A DNA stretch of 64,000 nt from contig CAWGUE010000014.1 in NCBI GenBank assembly GCA_963825595.1, forward strand, positions 1-64,000. Direction: 5' to 3'. Position 1 is the first letter of the stretch. The number at the start of each line of letters is the position of its first letter. A program made the translations under genes and the position numbers. The stretch is from JARFQH01 sp963825595 (GTDB taxonomy: Bacteria > Desulfobacterota > Desulfobacteria > Desulfobacterales > SG8-13). Below the pieces are notes generated by a model. That model was not told the DNA's origin and did no database searches. It saw nothing but the letters and a program-made list of their open reading frames with translations. Below are positions 27,234-35,577 of this stretch, piece by piece.

Positions 27234-28667
27234 ATGAAACTTAGACAGATCGACCAATTTCATTGGGAAGTCCCCAAACGCGGAAAAATGCGGGTGCCGG
27301 GGATCATATACGCCACCGCCGCCATGCTGCAAGACGCCCAACAAAGCGAACCAATCAGACAGGTCACCAATGTTGCCACCTTGCCCGGCATCGTAAAAGC
27401 CTCGCTTGCCATGCCGGATATGCATTGGGGCTACGGATTCCCTATCGGCGGTGTGGCGGCATTTGATTGGAACGAGGGTGTCATATCTCCCGGAGGGGTG
27501 GGGTACGACATCAACTGCGGCGTCCGTCTGGCCGCCACCGCCCTGGTCGAGTCCCAAATCCGACCGCAACTGGAGCCTTTAATCAACACCCTTTATCAGA
27601 ACATTCCCTCCGGCGTGGGGTCAAAAGGACCGCTAAAGCTCTCCATTCAGGAAGAAAAGCGGGTGCTCAAAGAAGGTAGCCGCTGGGCAGTACGCCAGGG
27701 GTTTGGAGACGATGAGGACATCAGCCACACGGAAGACAACGGTTGCCTGCCGGGTGCCGATCCGGAACTGGTAAGCACCCGAGCCCTTGAACGGGGGCAG
27801 AAACAGCTGGGAACCCTGGGGTCGGGTAACCATTTTCTCGAAGTCGGTGTGGTCGATAAAATATTTGACCCCTTGGTCGCCGAAATATTTGGCTTGTTCG
27901 AGGGCCAGGTGACCGTCATGCTGCATTGCGGCTCACGGGGGTTCGGTTATCAGGTCTGCGATGATTTCCTGGCCTTGATGACCAAGCATGTGAACACGAT
28001 CGGTATCGAGTTGCCGGACCGCCAATTGGCCTGTGCTTCGATTCAATCGGATTTGGGGCAGCGCTACCGGCGTGCCATGGCCTGTGCTGCAAACTATGCC
28101 TGGGCCAACCGTCAAATCCTTCTGCACCGGACTCGCGAAGTTTTCCAGCACGTTTTGGGCATGGGCCCACGTGATTTGGGCATGCGCCTGGTTTATGATG
28201 TTTGTCATAACATCGCCAAGAGGGAGGAGCACATTATCGACGGGCGAAAACAGGTCGTCTGTGTGCACCGCAAAGGAGCGACGCGTTCCTTTCCGCCGGG
28301 CCATCCGGCCCTTGATGATGCCTTTCGCAGCGTGGGTCAACCGGTCATCATCCCCGGCGACATGGGCACGGCATCTTATGTTCTGGTGGGAACCGAGGTG
28401 GCCATGGCGGAAACATTCGGTTCCACCTGCCACGGGGCCGGTCGGGTAATGAGCCGCAAGGCCGCTAAAAAGGCCAGCAAGGGACGGTCCATTCAGCGTG
28501 AACTGGAAGACAAAGGCGTTCTGGTGCGCTGGACCGGCAAGGGGACGCTGGCGGAAGAGATGCCGGATGCTTACAAGAACATAACTGAAGTGGTCAATGT
28601 TGTGCATGGCGCCGGCATCTCGCGAAAAGTAGCCAAACTGAGACCGATCGGCGTCGTCAAAGGCTAA
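27234..28667 (+). CDS. rtcB: RNA-splicing ligase RtcB
   Basis: 477 aa, full-length RtcB, which joins RNA 2',3'-cyclic phosphate or 3'-phosphate ends to 5'-OH ends with GTP and Mn2+. Metal-site and core motifs are visible: MPDMHWGYGFPIGGV (about 61-75), GGVGYDINCGVRL with the metal-binding cysteine, GTLGSGNHFLEV and MLHCGSRGFGYQ. The guanylylated histidine is expected in NVVHGAGISRKV near the C-terminus. A GGAGG ribosome site precedes the ATG. With archease it forms an RNA repair module. No RtcA or RtcR-type regulator is in the window. Confidence 0.96.
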   Translation: MKLRQIDQFHWEVPKRGKMRVPGIIYATAAMLQDAQQSEPIRQVTNVATLPGIVKASLAMPDMHWGYGFPIGGVAAFDWNEGVISPGGVGYDINCGVRLAATALVESQIRPQLEPLINTLYQNIPSGVGSKGPLKLSIQEEKRVLKEGSRWAVRQGFGDDEDISHTEDNGCLPGADPELVSTRALERGQKQLGTLGSGNHFLEVGVVDKIFDPLVAEIFGLFEGQVTVMLHCGSRGFGYQVCDDFLALMTKHVNTIGIELPDRQLACASIQSDLGQRYRRAMACAANYAWANRQILLHRTREVFQHVLGMGPRDLGMRLVYDVCHNIAKREEHIIDGRKQVVCVHRKGATRSFPPGHPALDDAFRSVGQPVIIPGDMGTASYVLVGTEVAMAETFGSTCHGAGRVMSRKAAKKASKGRSIQRELEDKGVLVRWTGKGTLAEEMPDAYKNITEVVNVVHGAGISRKVAKLRPIGVVKG

Positions 28668-28677
28668 TTGGACATAA

Positions 28678-28896
28678 ACGAGAGTTGACGTTGAATCCGC
28701 ATATTTCCGACAGAACGACAACGTGATAGACATCGACGGTGCGCGGGTGACCTTTGACGATGGCTGGGGGTTGGTGCGGGCATCAAACCCCCGGCCGGCT
28801 CTGGTGCTGCGGTTCACGGCGACGACAGAAAAACGGCGCAAGGAAATAAGGGGGTTGATTGAGGGCGTCCTTGATAAACTGACATCAAAGACGTAG
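28678..28896 (+). pseudogene. 3' remnant of a phosphomannomutase/phosphoglucomutase gene
   Basis: An open stretch of about 72 codons beginning inside the gene right after rtcB. It reads VIDIDGARVTFDDGWG then LVRASNPRPALVLRF, followed by TATTEKRRKEIRGLIEGVLD and a TAG stop. This is the C-terminal phosphate-binding domain of alpha-D-phosphohexomutases (the family R-A-S-N-T-x-P loop). The catalytic serine, metal-binding and sugar-binding domains (about 380 residues) are absent, because rtcB directly abuts it. No start with ribosome site is visible. It is a truncated relic, perhaps left by a deletion or by insertion of the preceding operon. Confidence 0.8.
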
Positions 28897-29023
28897 GCAT
28901 ACCGGGCCCAGCGACGGGCTCGGTTATGTTAGACGCTGAAAGATTCCAGACGCTGGGTGCGTCTGCGGACCGACTGTGTGTAGATGACGGAGTGGACAAT
29001 GAACTGGACTTGCAGCGGCAGGT

Positions 29024-29284
29024 TCAACTGTTGTCTGCTATAAAATCTAATGTGGGGCCGACAAACGTCTTGCGCCGTTCGCTCTCTTCATCGACCTCAA
29101 CAGCTTGGAGTCCACGACGGTCCATACCGGATCTGCGGTCCAAGCCCGATCTTCTGTCCGGTCTATTGATAGGGAGATTTTTCTTCCGCCTGTCTGTCCA
29201 CAAACGACGGCCTCCATTATCCATCATGGCGATGAAAGACATCTCCTTCATATACCTCGTCCCGTCATTATTGTGTTTTCTCAT
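29024..29284 (-). CDS. Small protein with RRSGxDRR repeats
   Basis: 86 aa from the ATG at 29284, chosen because GAGGTGAG lies 8 bases upstream. Another in-frame ATG (MKEMSFIAMM) follows at 29251. The middle is arginine-rich with a repeated RRSGxDRR pattern (NRPDRRSGLDRRSGMDRRG). Proteins with such motifs occur as short hypothetical proteins in sulfate reducers and related bacteria; no function is known to me. It is soluble, strongly basic in the centre and acidic near EVDEESERR. Confidence 0.6.
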   Translation of the reverse strand: MRKHNNDGTRYMKEMSFIAMMDNGGRRLWTDRRKKNLPINRPDRRSGLDRRSGMDRRGLQAVEVDEESERRKTFVGPTLDFIADNS

Positions 29285-29524
29285 TGTTACCACTCACCTC
29301 TCTTGAATAAGCCATTTTTTCGGTAATGTCAATCTAACGGCCCGCAGGCGCAGGTTGAGCAATTGATTTGACATTCCGCCCTGTGGCATGGTCGGCTACC
29401 TGCAGATCTTGGCCCTATGCGCCCCACGCAACCGCCGTTCTCGAAAGGGGGGCTCTCCCTGAGGCCCGACATTATTAGCTCATCTGCTTTCCACCTGTTG
29501 TCGATTTCACCTGCCCAGAGACGG

Positions 29525-29547
29525 AAAAAGGCGGCCGGATGGCCGCC
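29525..29547 (-). terminator. Rho-independent terminator (minus strand)
   Basis: GGCGGCC (29530-29536), loop GGAT, GGCCGCC (29541-29547); on the minus strand the stem is followed by TTTTT (29525-29529). It lies about 45 bases past the stop of the 58-codon ORF at 29592-29768, supporting transcription of that ORF. Confidence 0.85.
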
Positions 29548-29591
29548 CGCGGGAAACAGGATTATGGACGCAAACGCTCAAGCCGACCCTT

Positions 29592-29768
29592 TCAGCCATC
29601 ATGGTTCAGATCGACGACCTCAGCGCCCGCGGACAGCACCGAACGCCGGTTGCCCCCACCACCGAAATACTTGATCTTCAAAAAGAACCTTTCAAGCGTC
29701 AGGATCAAAACGACGATCAAGAGAACGGTTCCAATCAATAGTAGGCCGTATATCACTGGGTCCAACAT
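29592..29768 (-). CDS. Small single-pass membrane protein (58 aa)
   Basis: 58 codons: MLDPVIYGLLLIGTVLLIVV (one membrane helix, about 5-25), then ERFFLKIKYFGGGG and a short soluble tail ending VVDLNHDG. It is too short for most ORF callers. Support comes from the clear hydrophobic segment with a basic cytoplasmic flank, a GGTTGGTGA-type ribosome site, and a strong terminator 45 bases downstream. No family is recognised. Confidence 0.55.
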   Translation of the reverse strand: MLDPVIYGLLLIGTVLLIVVLILTLERFFLKIKYFGGGGNRRSVLSAGAEVVDLNHDG

Positions 29769-30288
29769 CGCAGAGTCACCAACCTGTCACGTTTTTTATG
29801 TGCGTCGCATCCGCCCACATGAAGGAAAAAGTCGGGCGGTTCCGCGAGGGAACCGCCCATGCGAAAGAAAATTACCGGTATCCTCCGGCATAATTATACC
29901 TTAGCAAACAACATGCCATACTGATATATTATTTATTTTATGTTATATTTCAATACGTTAAAATCGAATTCACAACCACTTTTTTTCTCCTGATTTAAAA
30001 CCTTGTGGGGTTTGATTCAGGAACATTGTGTAAAGTTTTTCCCACTGTCAAGGCAGCGGGGTGTTCTACGGTCAAAAAGAGCAAATGCATCCTGCCGACA
30101 TCCATCGGTATGGCCGGGCGAGATTGACAGCTGGGCGGAATCAGGTGTACATGCGTCAAAGGAATCGTTCTGTTTGGAGAATTTCTGTACAAGCCCGAGT
30201 AACTCGCGGTTGGCCAGGGAACGAAAAAACGGATGGTGCTCGGCACTATTCACACGATTATCTAACATTCGACAGAATCGGGTTGATC
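29769..30288. other. Intergenic, AT-rich, with minus-strand terminator
   Basis: About 520 bp. The 29890-29990 part is strongly AT-rich and likely holds promoters on both sides. A minus-strand terminator lies at 29826-29858. No protein gene is supported; ORFs here are shadows or the upstream extension of the saccharopine-dehydrogenase-like frame. Confidence 0.4.
29826..29858 (-). terminator. Minus-strand hairpin terminator without an assigned gene
   Basis: GGGCGGTTCC (29834-29843) pairs perfectly with GGAACCGCCC (29849-29858) around GCGAG; on the minus strand it is followed by GAC and TTTTT (29826-29830). The DNA just upstream in the minus direction is AT-rich with TATAAT-like boxes but no convincing ORF, so the product may be a short RNA or an attenuated leader of the 58-aa gene. 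Confidence 0.65.
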
Positions 30289-31395
30289 ATGAAAATTGCA
30301 ATTTTAGGCGCAGGGAAAGTCGGTACCACCATTGCCCTCATGTTGAAAAAAAGTAACTTCTGCTCAGATCTGTTGATTGCCGATATCGAACCACGGCAGG
30401 AATCAAAGGCGCTGGGGGCCATCGCCTTCGTCACGCTGGATATTACCGACCGACCGTCCCTCAGAAAATTCATTGCCGGCCGCGATGCCGTCGTCAGTGC
30501 AGCACCGTTTTTCCTCAACCGATCCATTGCCGAAGCATGTGCCCATGAGGCGGTGGCATACTTCGACCTGACCGAGGACGTGGAAACAACAACGCTCATC
30601 CGCACCCTGGCGGAAAATGCGCCGGTTACATTCATGCCGCAATGCGGACTGGCACCCGGCGCCATAAATATCATCGGCAGCAGCTATGCCATGATGTTTA
30701 AAACCGTTCGCAGCCTCGAATTGCGAGTGGGTGCCCTGCCTTTGTACGCGAGCAATTCGATGAAGTATTATCTGAGTTGGAACACCGCCGGGCTGATCAA
30801 CGAATATTGCCAACTGGCAGAAGCCCTTTATGAAGGCCGGCGGATAAAGACTCATCCGCTGGAAGGCCTCGAGCGGTTGACGATCGACGGAACGGAATAT
30901 GAAGCATTCAACACTTCCGGAGGCGTGGCCACCATGTGCGAAACGTTTGAAAACCGTATCGGTGATCTGAACTACAAAACAATTCGATATCCGGGGCATC
31001 GGGATCTGATGCGATTTCTGCTACAGGATCTGAACCTCGGTCGGAACCGGGCTGTTTTGACGCAAATTTTTGACCAGGAAGTCCCTCTGACCGAGCAGGA
31101 TGTTGTCATCATATATGTCAACGTGGTCGGTAATGACGACGGACCGGTCAAACAACGCAATTTCGTTAAAAAAATCTACGGCCAAGTCATCGACGGCACC
31201 CCCGTATCGGCCATCCAGCTGTCAACCGCTGCCGGTTTGGTGGCGGTGCTGGAAATATTCAGCCGCGGAAGCCTGGCCTCTGGATTCGTAAAGCAGGAAG
31301 ATATTCCCCTCGAAAAATTCTTTGCCACGCATTGGGGGCACGTCGTCTATGATCCTGCAAGTAAGGAAAAGCCAGTAAGACAATCTGGGCTTTAA
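30289..31395 (+). CDS. Saccharopine dehydrogenase-like NAD(P)-dependent enzyme
   Basis: 368 aa from the ATG at 30289 (MKIAILGAGKVGTTIALMLK); the frame opens earlier at 30061 but the extra 76 residues look non-coding. The N-terminal Rossmann motif is GAGKVG (7-12). Then follow CGLAPGAINIIG and the FNTSGGVATMCET segment seen in saccharopine dehydrogenase/LYS9 and lysine 6-dehydrogenase-like proteins. It should act on an amino acid or imine substrate with NAD(P)H. It stands alone, so the pathway is not fixed by context. Confidence 0.88.
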   Translation: MKIAILGAGKVGTTIALMLKKSNFCSDLLIADIEPRQESKALGAIAFVTLDITDRPSLRKFIAGRDAVVSAAPFFLNRSIAEACAHEAVAYFDLTEDVETTTLIRTLAENAPVTFMPQCGLAPGAINIIGSSYAMMFKTVRSLELRVGALPLYASNSMKYYLSWNTAGLINEYCQLAEALYEGRRIKTHPLEGLERLTIDGTEYEAFNTSGGVATMCETFENRIGDLNYKTIRYPGHRDLMRFLLQDLNLGRNRAVLTQIFDQEVPLTEQDVVIIYVNVVGNDDGPVKQRNFVKKIYGQVIDGTPVSAIQLSTAAGLVAVLEIFSRGSLASGFVKQEDIPLEKFFATHWGHVVYDPASKEKPVRQSGL

Positions 31396-31503
31396 GCCCT
31401 GGCGCGGTTTACTCCAATGCCGAAGCGGGGCAGGATCTGAGCGAGCAGGACGCCGCTATGAGACTACTGAAGAACAATGGCGCTTGGCAATACGGTGAAA
31501 ATG

Positions 31504-31538
31504 GCTGAAGCGGGTGGGAACTTTATTCCCGCTTCAGC
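31504..31538. other. Perfect hairpin downstream of the saccharopine-dehydrogenase-like gene
   Basis: An 11-bp stem with a 13-base loop, about 110 bases after the stop codon. No T-run follows on either strand, so it may stabilise the 3' end rather than terminate transcription. The loop GGGAA can also pair with TTCCC, giving an alternative fold. Confidence 0.5.
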
Positions 31539-31771
31539 GAAAATACTCATTTATTGCACATAAACCGCGCTTTTTTGTCGAATTTTGTCTTGTCTCGCCG
31601 TTGCCATAACGTTTTCTAACACCCTGCCAATTCCTCTGGGGCCGGGTACTCGCTAATAGGAAATCCACGGCGCTACCCTTTGGTGTAGTATAACGTATTA
31701 CTTTGCGGTATATTTTTTCCCGCCTATATGTGCATTAAATTCAAGCCCTTGTCCGTGTCGCCAAATAGGTA

Positions 31772-31799
31772 TTGACAAGCCAATCGGAGTTGATATGAT
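31772..31799 (+). promoter_or_regulatory. Strong sigma-70 promoter of the candidate small RNA
   Basis: TTGACA (31772-31777), a 16-base spacer, then TATGAT (31794-31799): a consensus -35 and a five-of-six -10. The predicted transcript start is near 31806. No start codon with a ribosome site follows before the terminator. Confidence 0.75.
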
Positions 31800-31805
31800 G
31801 TTGTT

Positions 31806-31951
31806 CAGCATAACGCAAGAGCAATTAATGCCCCGTCAGGGAGCATAGCTGGGGAGGGTTTGATTTGATCAGCAGCTTGCATTCCCTCCAGTGAAAAATG
31901 CTAAAGCGCTCCAAAAAAGCCCTGTTGCTATTATGGCAACCGGGTTTTTTT
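31806..31951 (+). ncRNA. Candidate structured small RNA of about 146 nt
   Basis: The segment between a near-consensus promoter and a rho-independent terminator can form three hairpins: ATGCCCC-gtca-GGG-a-GCAT (31828-31846), CTGGGGAGGG with CCCTCCAG (31849-31891), and the terminator stem CCC-t-GTTGC/GCAAC-c-GGG (31920-31944) followed by seven T. It contains no supported ORF. It lacks the conserved SRP RNA loop and I recognise no riboswitch signature. The next gene starts 180 bases past the terminator, so a free sRNA is more likely than a leader. The transcript start is predicted, not measured. Confidence 0.55.
31920..31951 (+). terminator. Rho-independent terminator of the candidate small RNA
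   Basis: The stem CCCTGTTGC (31920-31928) pairs with GCAACCGGG (31936-31944) with one mismatch. The loop is TATTATG and a seven-T tract follows. Confidence 0.8.
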
Positions 31952-32131
31952 ATCGGTGCCGGATAGGAACAGACCGGTTCGTATCGCTTTTCAAAAAATG
32001 TTTCGCACTGCCGCCATGCCTTCAGAATTGCCGTTGCAGTCGATAAAACCCAATCGCCTGGCCCCACATCTGATTGAACTTCTTTGTCGTCAGCAGCATC
32101 TATCGATTGCACCCGAGCAAACGGTGCCCGG

Positions 32132-32716
32132 ATGAAAACACGGTCCCGCAGAACGGAAAATACGCTCGAAATTACCGGAATCGGCCGTGTGGGCTTGAAG
32201 CGCAATCATCGGGCCCGCCATCTCAACCTGACGGTCAAACCGTTCACCGGTGTCCAGGTGACGCTGCCGCCGGGTATACCGCTCAGCCAGGCGGAGAAAT
32301 TCGTGGTCTCTAAGAAAGGCTGGATCGCAAAGCATATTGAACAGGTCCGGGAAATGGAAGTAAAGAGGATGCAGGCGGCCGACCTGATCGATGGTATCGA
32401 TTCCTCTAAGGCAGCAGAAACCCTGGTGCGAGAACTCAATAAATTGGCGGACCGACATGATTTTCGCGTTCGCAGGATAACTGTCAGGAAACAGAAAACC
32501 CGCTGGGGAAGCTGCTCGGCGGACAACAACATCAGCCTGAACATCAATCTTGTCCATTTGCCGCCGAAATTGCTGCGATACGTGCTCCTGCATGAGCTTC
32601 TGCATACCCGCATAAAGAATCACGGTCGAAAATTCTGGCATGAACTGGATCGGCTGATAGGCAATGCCAGGGTCTTGAGGTCCCAGCTCAACGATTTCAG
32701 CTATCTTTTGCTCTGA
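32132..32716 (+). CDS. YgjP-like (M48/SprT-related) zinc metallopeptidase
   Basis: 194 aa from the ATG at 32132 (MKTRSRRTENTLE); the frame is open from 32084. The C-terminal part holds the zinc motif HELLHTRIKNHGRKFW, that is HExxH with a further histidine, preceded by KTRWGSCSADNNISLN, a hallmark of the YgjP/DUF45 family. The family is gluzincin-like and cytosolic; its substrates are not established. The ribosome site is weak. It may form an operon with the MFS gene that follows by about 155 bases. Confidence 0.85.
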   Translation: MKTRSRRTENTLEITGIGRVGLKRNHRARHLNLTVKPFTGVQVTLPPGIPLSQAEKFVVSKKGWIAKHIEQVREMEVKRMQAADLIDGIDSSKAAETLVRELNKLADRHDFRVRRITVRKQKTRWGSCSADNNISLNINLVHLPPKLLRYVLLHELLHTRIKNHGRKFWHELDRLIGNARVLRSQLNDFSYLLL

Positions 32717-32872
32717 GGCTGATCGGCTCCCATGGTTTTTCCGGTTTACCGTAAGTTCGGAATGAATGTCTGACAAATCGATATTCATGCGATCTTAAAA
32801 GACTCTGAATTAAAAGAATGTTGTTCCGGCAGTTCGGGAGTGCTATGACAACGGCGTTATATGGGAAGGGGC

Positions 32873-34183
32873 ATGCAAAAACCGGACAAACTGATCTTTA
32901 CGATCCTTTTCTTTTCGATTTTCGCAACTATTACCGGCGTCGGCATCGTGGTGCCGCTGCTTCCGGTTTATGCCCACGAATTGGGTGCCACCGGCGTATA
33001 CATCGGATTGATATTCGGCTCTTTTTCTTTATCTCGGACGGTCTTTTTGCCTTACTTCGGCCACCTTTCGGATAAAAAAGGGCGCAAACCTGTAATTGTC
33101 CCCGGCTTGCTCGCATATACCCTTGTCTCGATCGCCTTTCTATTCACAACCGACGTCAAATCCCTGATCCTGATTCGTTTCATTCAAGGCATCGCATCGG
33201 CCATGCTGATGCCGGTTATCCAGGCTTATGTGGGTGACATTACCCCTGCGGGTCGGGAGGGGTTGACCATGGGCCTGTTCAACATGTCGATATTTTTGGG
33301 ATTGAGCCTCGGCCCGGTTTTGGGGGGTATAATACACGATCGTTTCAGCCTCGAAGCGGCGTTTTTGGGTATGGGCAGCCTGTCATTCATCGGATTTTTA
33401 CTGAGCTTTTTCCTCCTGCCGCCAGCCAGGTGCGAAAAATCCGTTCAGCGCGGAATTCCAGCGGTGAAGTGGCGGCAGCTGGTTCAAAACTGGGAAATCG
33501 CCGGTCTCTTTTCTTTCCGCTTTGCCTACACGGCCTGTATCGGTATCATCTGGGGCTTTTTACCAATTCTGGCAGACGCTGAATTGGCCTTATCCAGAAC
33601 CGACATCGGCTTTCTAGTCATGCTGGGCATATTAATCAGCGGTATTTTCCAGTTACCGATGGGTTATGTGGCCGACCGCATCAACAAAAAACCGATGGTT
33701 ATTTTCGGTGGGCTGCTGGTCAGCTACGCCGTGTTCTCGTATTCATGGGCCGAGCAGTTTTCAGATATGGTATTGTCCAGTTGTTTGTTCGGCATTGGGG
33801 GCGGGATCTGCATGCCGGCTCTCATGGCGACGGCCGTCATCATCGGTGATAAAACCGCGGCCATGGGTTCCGTTATGGCTTGGCTCACCGTCGCGCACAG
33901 CTTGGGGATGCTGGCCGGTTCGATGCTTGCCGGAATGATGATGGATTTTTTCAGCCTCAGAGCAGCATTTCCCGTCGGTGCTCTTTTGATGATCCTGGGC
34001 ATGACAGCGTTCGCCTATACCACCTGGCACCAGGCCATACCGGCGGACGGTTGTCCGACCGAGAAGAGGCACCGCAAACCGAGTGGTATTTATGATGAAC
34101 CCATCGGATTTCAGCATCAGACATTGCGTCGAACGGTCCAAGAGACAGAAACAAGCGCCACTGAAGGCTCGATTGACAAATAG
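32873..34183 (+). CDS. MFS transporter
   Basis: 436 aa from the ATG at 32873, preceded by GGAAGGGG; the longer frame starts at 32861. It has twelve predicted membrane segments, the loop 2-3 MFS signature GHLSDKKGRKPVI, and a weaker repeat in GYVADRINKKPM, as in drug/H+ antiporter-like families. It would export or import a small molecule across the inner membrane. The polar C-terminal tail of about 40 residues is unusual but short. The substrate cannot be assigned. Confidence 0.85.
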   Translation: MQKPDKLIFTILFFSIFATITGVGIVVPLLPVYAHELGATGVYIGLIFGSFSLSRTVFLPYFGHLSDKKGRKPVIVPGLLAYTLVSIAFLFTTDVKSLILIRFIQGIASAMLMPVIQAYVGDITPAGREGLTMGLFNMSIFLGLSLGPVLGGIIHDRFSLEAAFLGMGSLSFIGFLLSFFLLPPARCEKSVQRGIPAVKWRQLVQNWEIAGLFSFRFAYTACIGIIWGFLPILADAELALSRTDIGFLVMLGILISGIFQLPMGYVADRINKKPMVIFGGLLVSYAVFSYSWAEQFSDMVLSSCLFGIGGGICMPALMATAVIIGDKTAAMGSVMAWLTVAHSLGMLAGSMLAGMMMDFFSLRAAFPVGALLMILGMTAFAYTTWHQAIPADGCPTEKRHRKPSGIYDEPIGFQHQTLRRTVQETETSATEGSIDK

Positions 34184-34274
34184 TGTTTCAGCATTAAATT
34201 AAAATCCAGTTAAGAACCCTTGCAATCTCATGTCAGACTAACCCGTCGTTAAAATTAAAAAACGTAATATAACC

Positions 34275-35387
34275 ATGGCACAGAAGCAGGACTATTACGA
34301 CGTGCTCGGCGTCGGTCGCCAGGCAGAAGAAGCAGAGATAAAAGCCGCCTATCGTAAACTTGCCCTTAAGTTTCATCCGGATAGAAATCCCGGCAACAAA
34401 AATGCTGAGGAGATGTTCAAAGAAGCAGCCGAAGCCTACGAAGTCTTGCGGGATCCCCAGAAAAGGTCGATTTACGACCAATTTGGACACGCCGGTCTCG
34501 AGGGTACGGGATTTTCGGGTTTCGGTGGTTTCGAAGATATTTTTTCAAGTTTCGGTGACATTTTTGAGGATTTCTTTGGCTTCGGCGGCGGTCGGCGAAC
34601 CAGAAGCCGCAGACAGCGGGGGGCAGATCTTCGCTATGACATGACCCTCAGCTTCATGGAAGCGGCTTTTGGGACGGAAACCAACATAGAGGTCGAAAAA
34701 GCCGAAGCTTGTAAGGCTTGTAGGGGCAGCGGCAGTGAGGCCGGAACGTCGCCGGAGATCTGCGCACAGTGCCGTGGAACCGGACAGGTCACCCGATCCC
34801 AAGGTTTCTTCACCGTTCGCAGCGCGTGTTACGCTTGCCGTGGCAGCGGTCAGACCATCACTCATCCCTGCCCCGACTGCCGGGGCATCGGCCAGATTCA
34901 ACTACGAAAGAAGGTTGCGGTAAAGATTCCGGCCGGCGTCGACACCGGGTCAAGGCTTCGGCTGACCGGCGAGGGGGAAGTCGGTGCCCAGGGAGGAATT
35001 CCGGGAGATTTGTATGTCTTCATCCATGTTGAACCTCACGAATTCTTCGAACGGCACGAATATGACGTTGTCTGTCAGATACCCATTTCTTTCATTCAGG
35101 CGGCTTTGGGGGACAAACTTAAGGTTCCGACACTGAACGGCAAAAAGACCATCGAGATAAAAAAAGGAACCCAACCGGGTGATTTCATGCGTCTTCGAGG
35201 AGAGGGTATTCCCTCGCTGCGAAACGGCAACCGCGGAGACCAGATCGTTCAGTTTTCAATCCGCACACCCACCCATCTGAACAAGAAGCAGGAAACACTT
35301 CTGAAAGAATTCGCCAAACTGGAAAACGGCAAACTTTCCTCGAAGATCAAGAATATCCTCAAGGGAGAATCCTTGGGCGCTGTTTAG
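34275..35387 (+). CDS. dnaJ: Chaperone DnaJ
   Basis: 370 aa class A J-protein, co-chaperone of DnaK. The J domain (about 5-70) has HPD (FHPDRNPG), followed by a G/F-rich linker (about 75-110). The zinc-binding region carries four CxxCxGxG repeats: CKACRGSG, CAQCRGTG, CYACRGSG and CPDCRGIG. The C-terminal substrate-binding domains are complete. Neither dnaK nor grpE is adjacent, so this may be a second DnaJ or a dispersed gene. Confidence 0.95.
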   Translation: MAQKQDYYDVLGVGRQAEEAEIKAAYRKLALKFHPDRNPGNKNAEEMFKEAAEAYEVLRDPQKRSIYDQFGHAGLEGTGFSGFGGFEDIFSSFGDIFEDFFGFGGGRRTRSRRQRGADLRYDMTLSFMEAAFGTETNIEVEKAEACKACRGSGSEAGTSPEICAQCRGTGQVTRSQGFFTVRSACYACRGSGQTITHPCPDCRGIGQIQLRKKVAVKIPAGVDTGSRLRLTGEGEVGAQGGIPGDLYVFIHVEPHEFFERHEYDVVCQIPISFIQAALGDKLKVPTLNGKKTIEIKKGTQPGDFMRLRGEGIPSLRNGNRGDQIVQFSIRTPTHLNKKQETLLKEFAKLENGKLSSKIKNILKGESLGAV

Positions 35388-35577
35388 GCGAGCGTTTTAA
35401 CAGGATCGGCTTACACACTCAGGTTCTTGCGCCTGAATTCCGCAAAGCGTCCGGGACAACTCAATATTCATAGAGCCCAACAACTCTGCTGCGGGCAGGC
35501 GGGAATATTAACGAACAATCCATAATTGACCGGAAAGTAAACTTCCCCGGTATATGGACGGAGGAGAGGAGACCGGC

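Larger units (their letters stand above)
31396..32131. other. Long intergenic region containing a candidate small RNA
   Basis: About 735 bp. Near the left is an 11-bp perfect hairpin (GCTGAAGCGGG at 31504-31514, CCCGCTTCAGC at 31528-31538), perhaps the end of the upstream transcript. The segment just before it reads as a short frame ending QYGENG-stop and may be a gene remnant. The middle (31560-31760) shows nothing. A promoter-to-terminator unit follows at 31772-31951. No protein gene is supported. Confidence 0.5.

Noticed and set aside
29440..29465. Possible third end of the G/C-run repeat
   Set aside because: Only a short G-run with a few matching flanking bases; too little to call a copy.
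30061..30288. N-terminal extension of the saccharopine-dehydrogenase-like protein
   Set aside because: The Rossmann motif starts right after the ATG at 30289, and the extra 76 residues lack family similarity.
31825..32205. 126-aa minus-strand ORF across the small-RNA region
   Set aside because: It runs antisense to the promoter-terminator unit and the peptidase start, with no recognisable domain.
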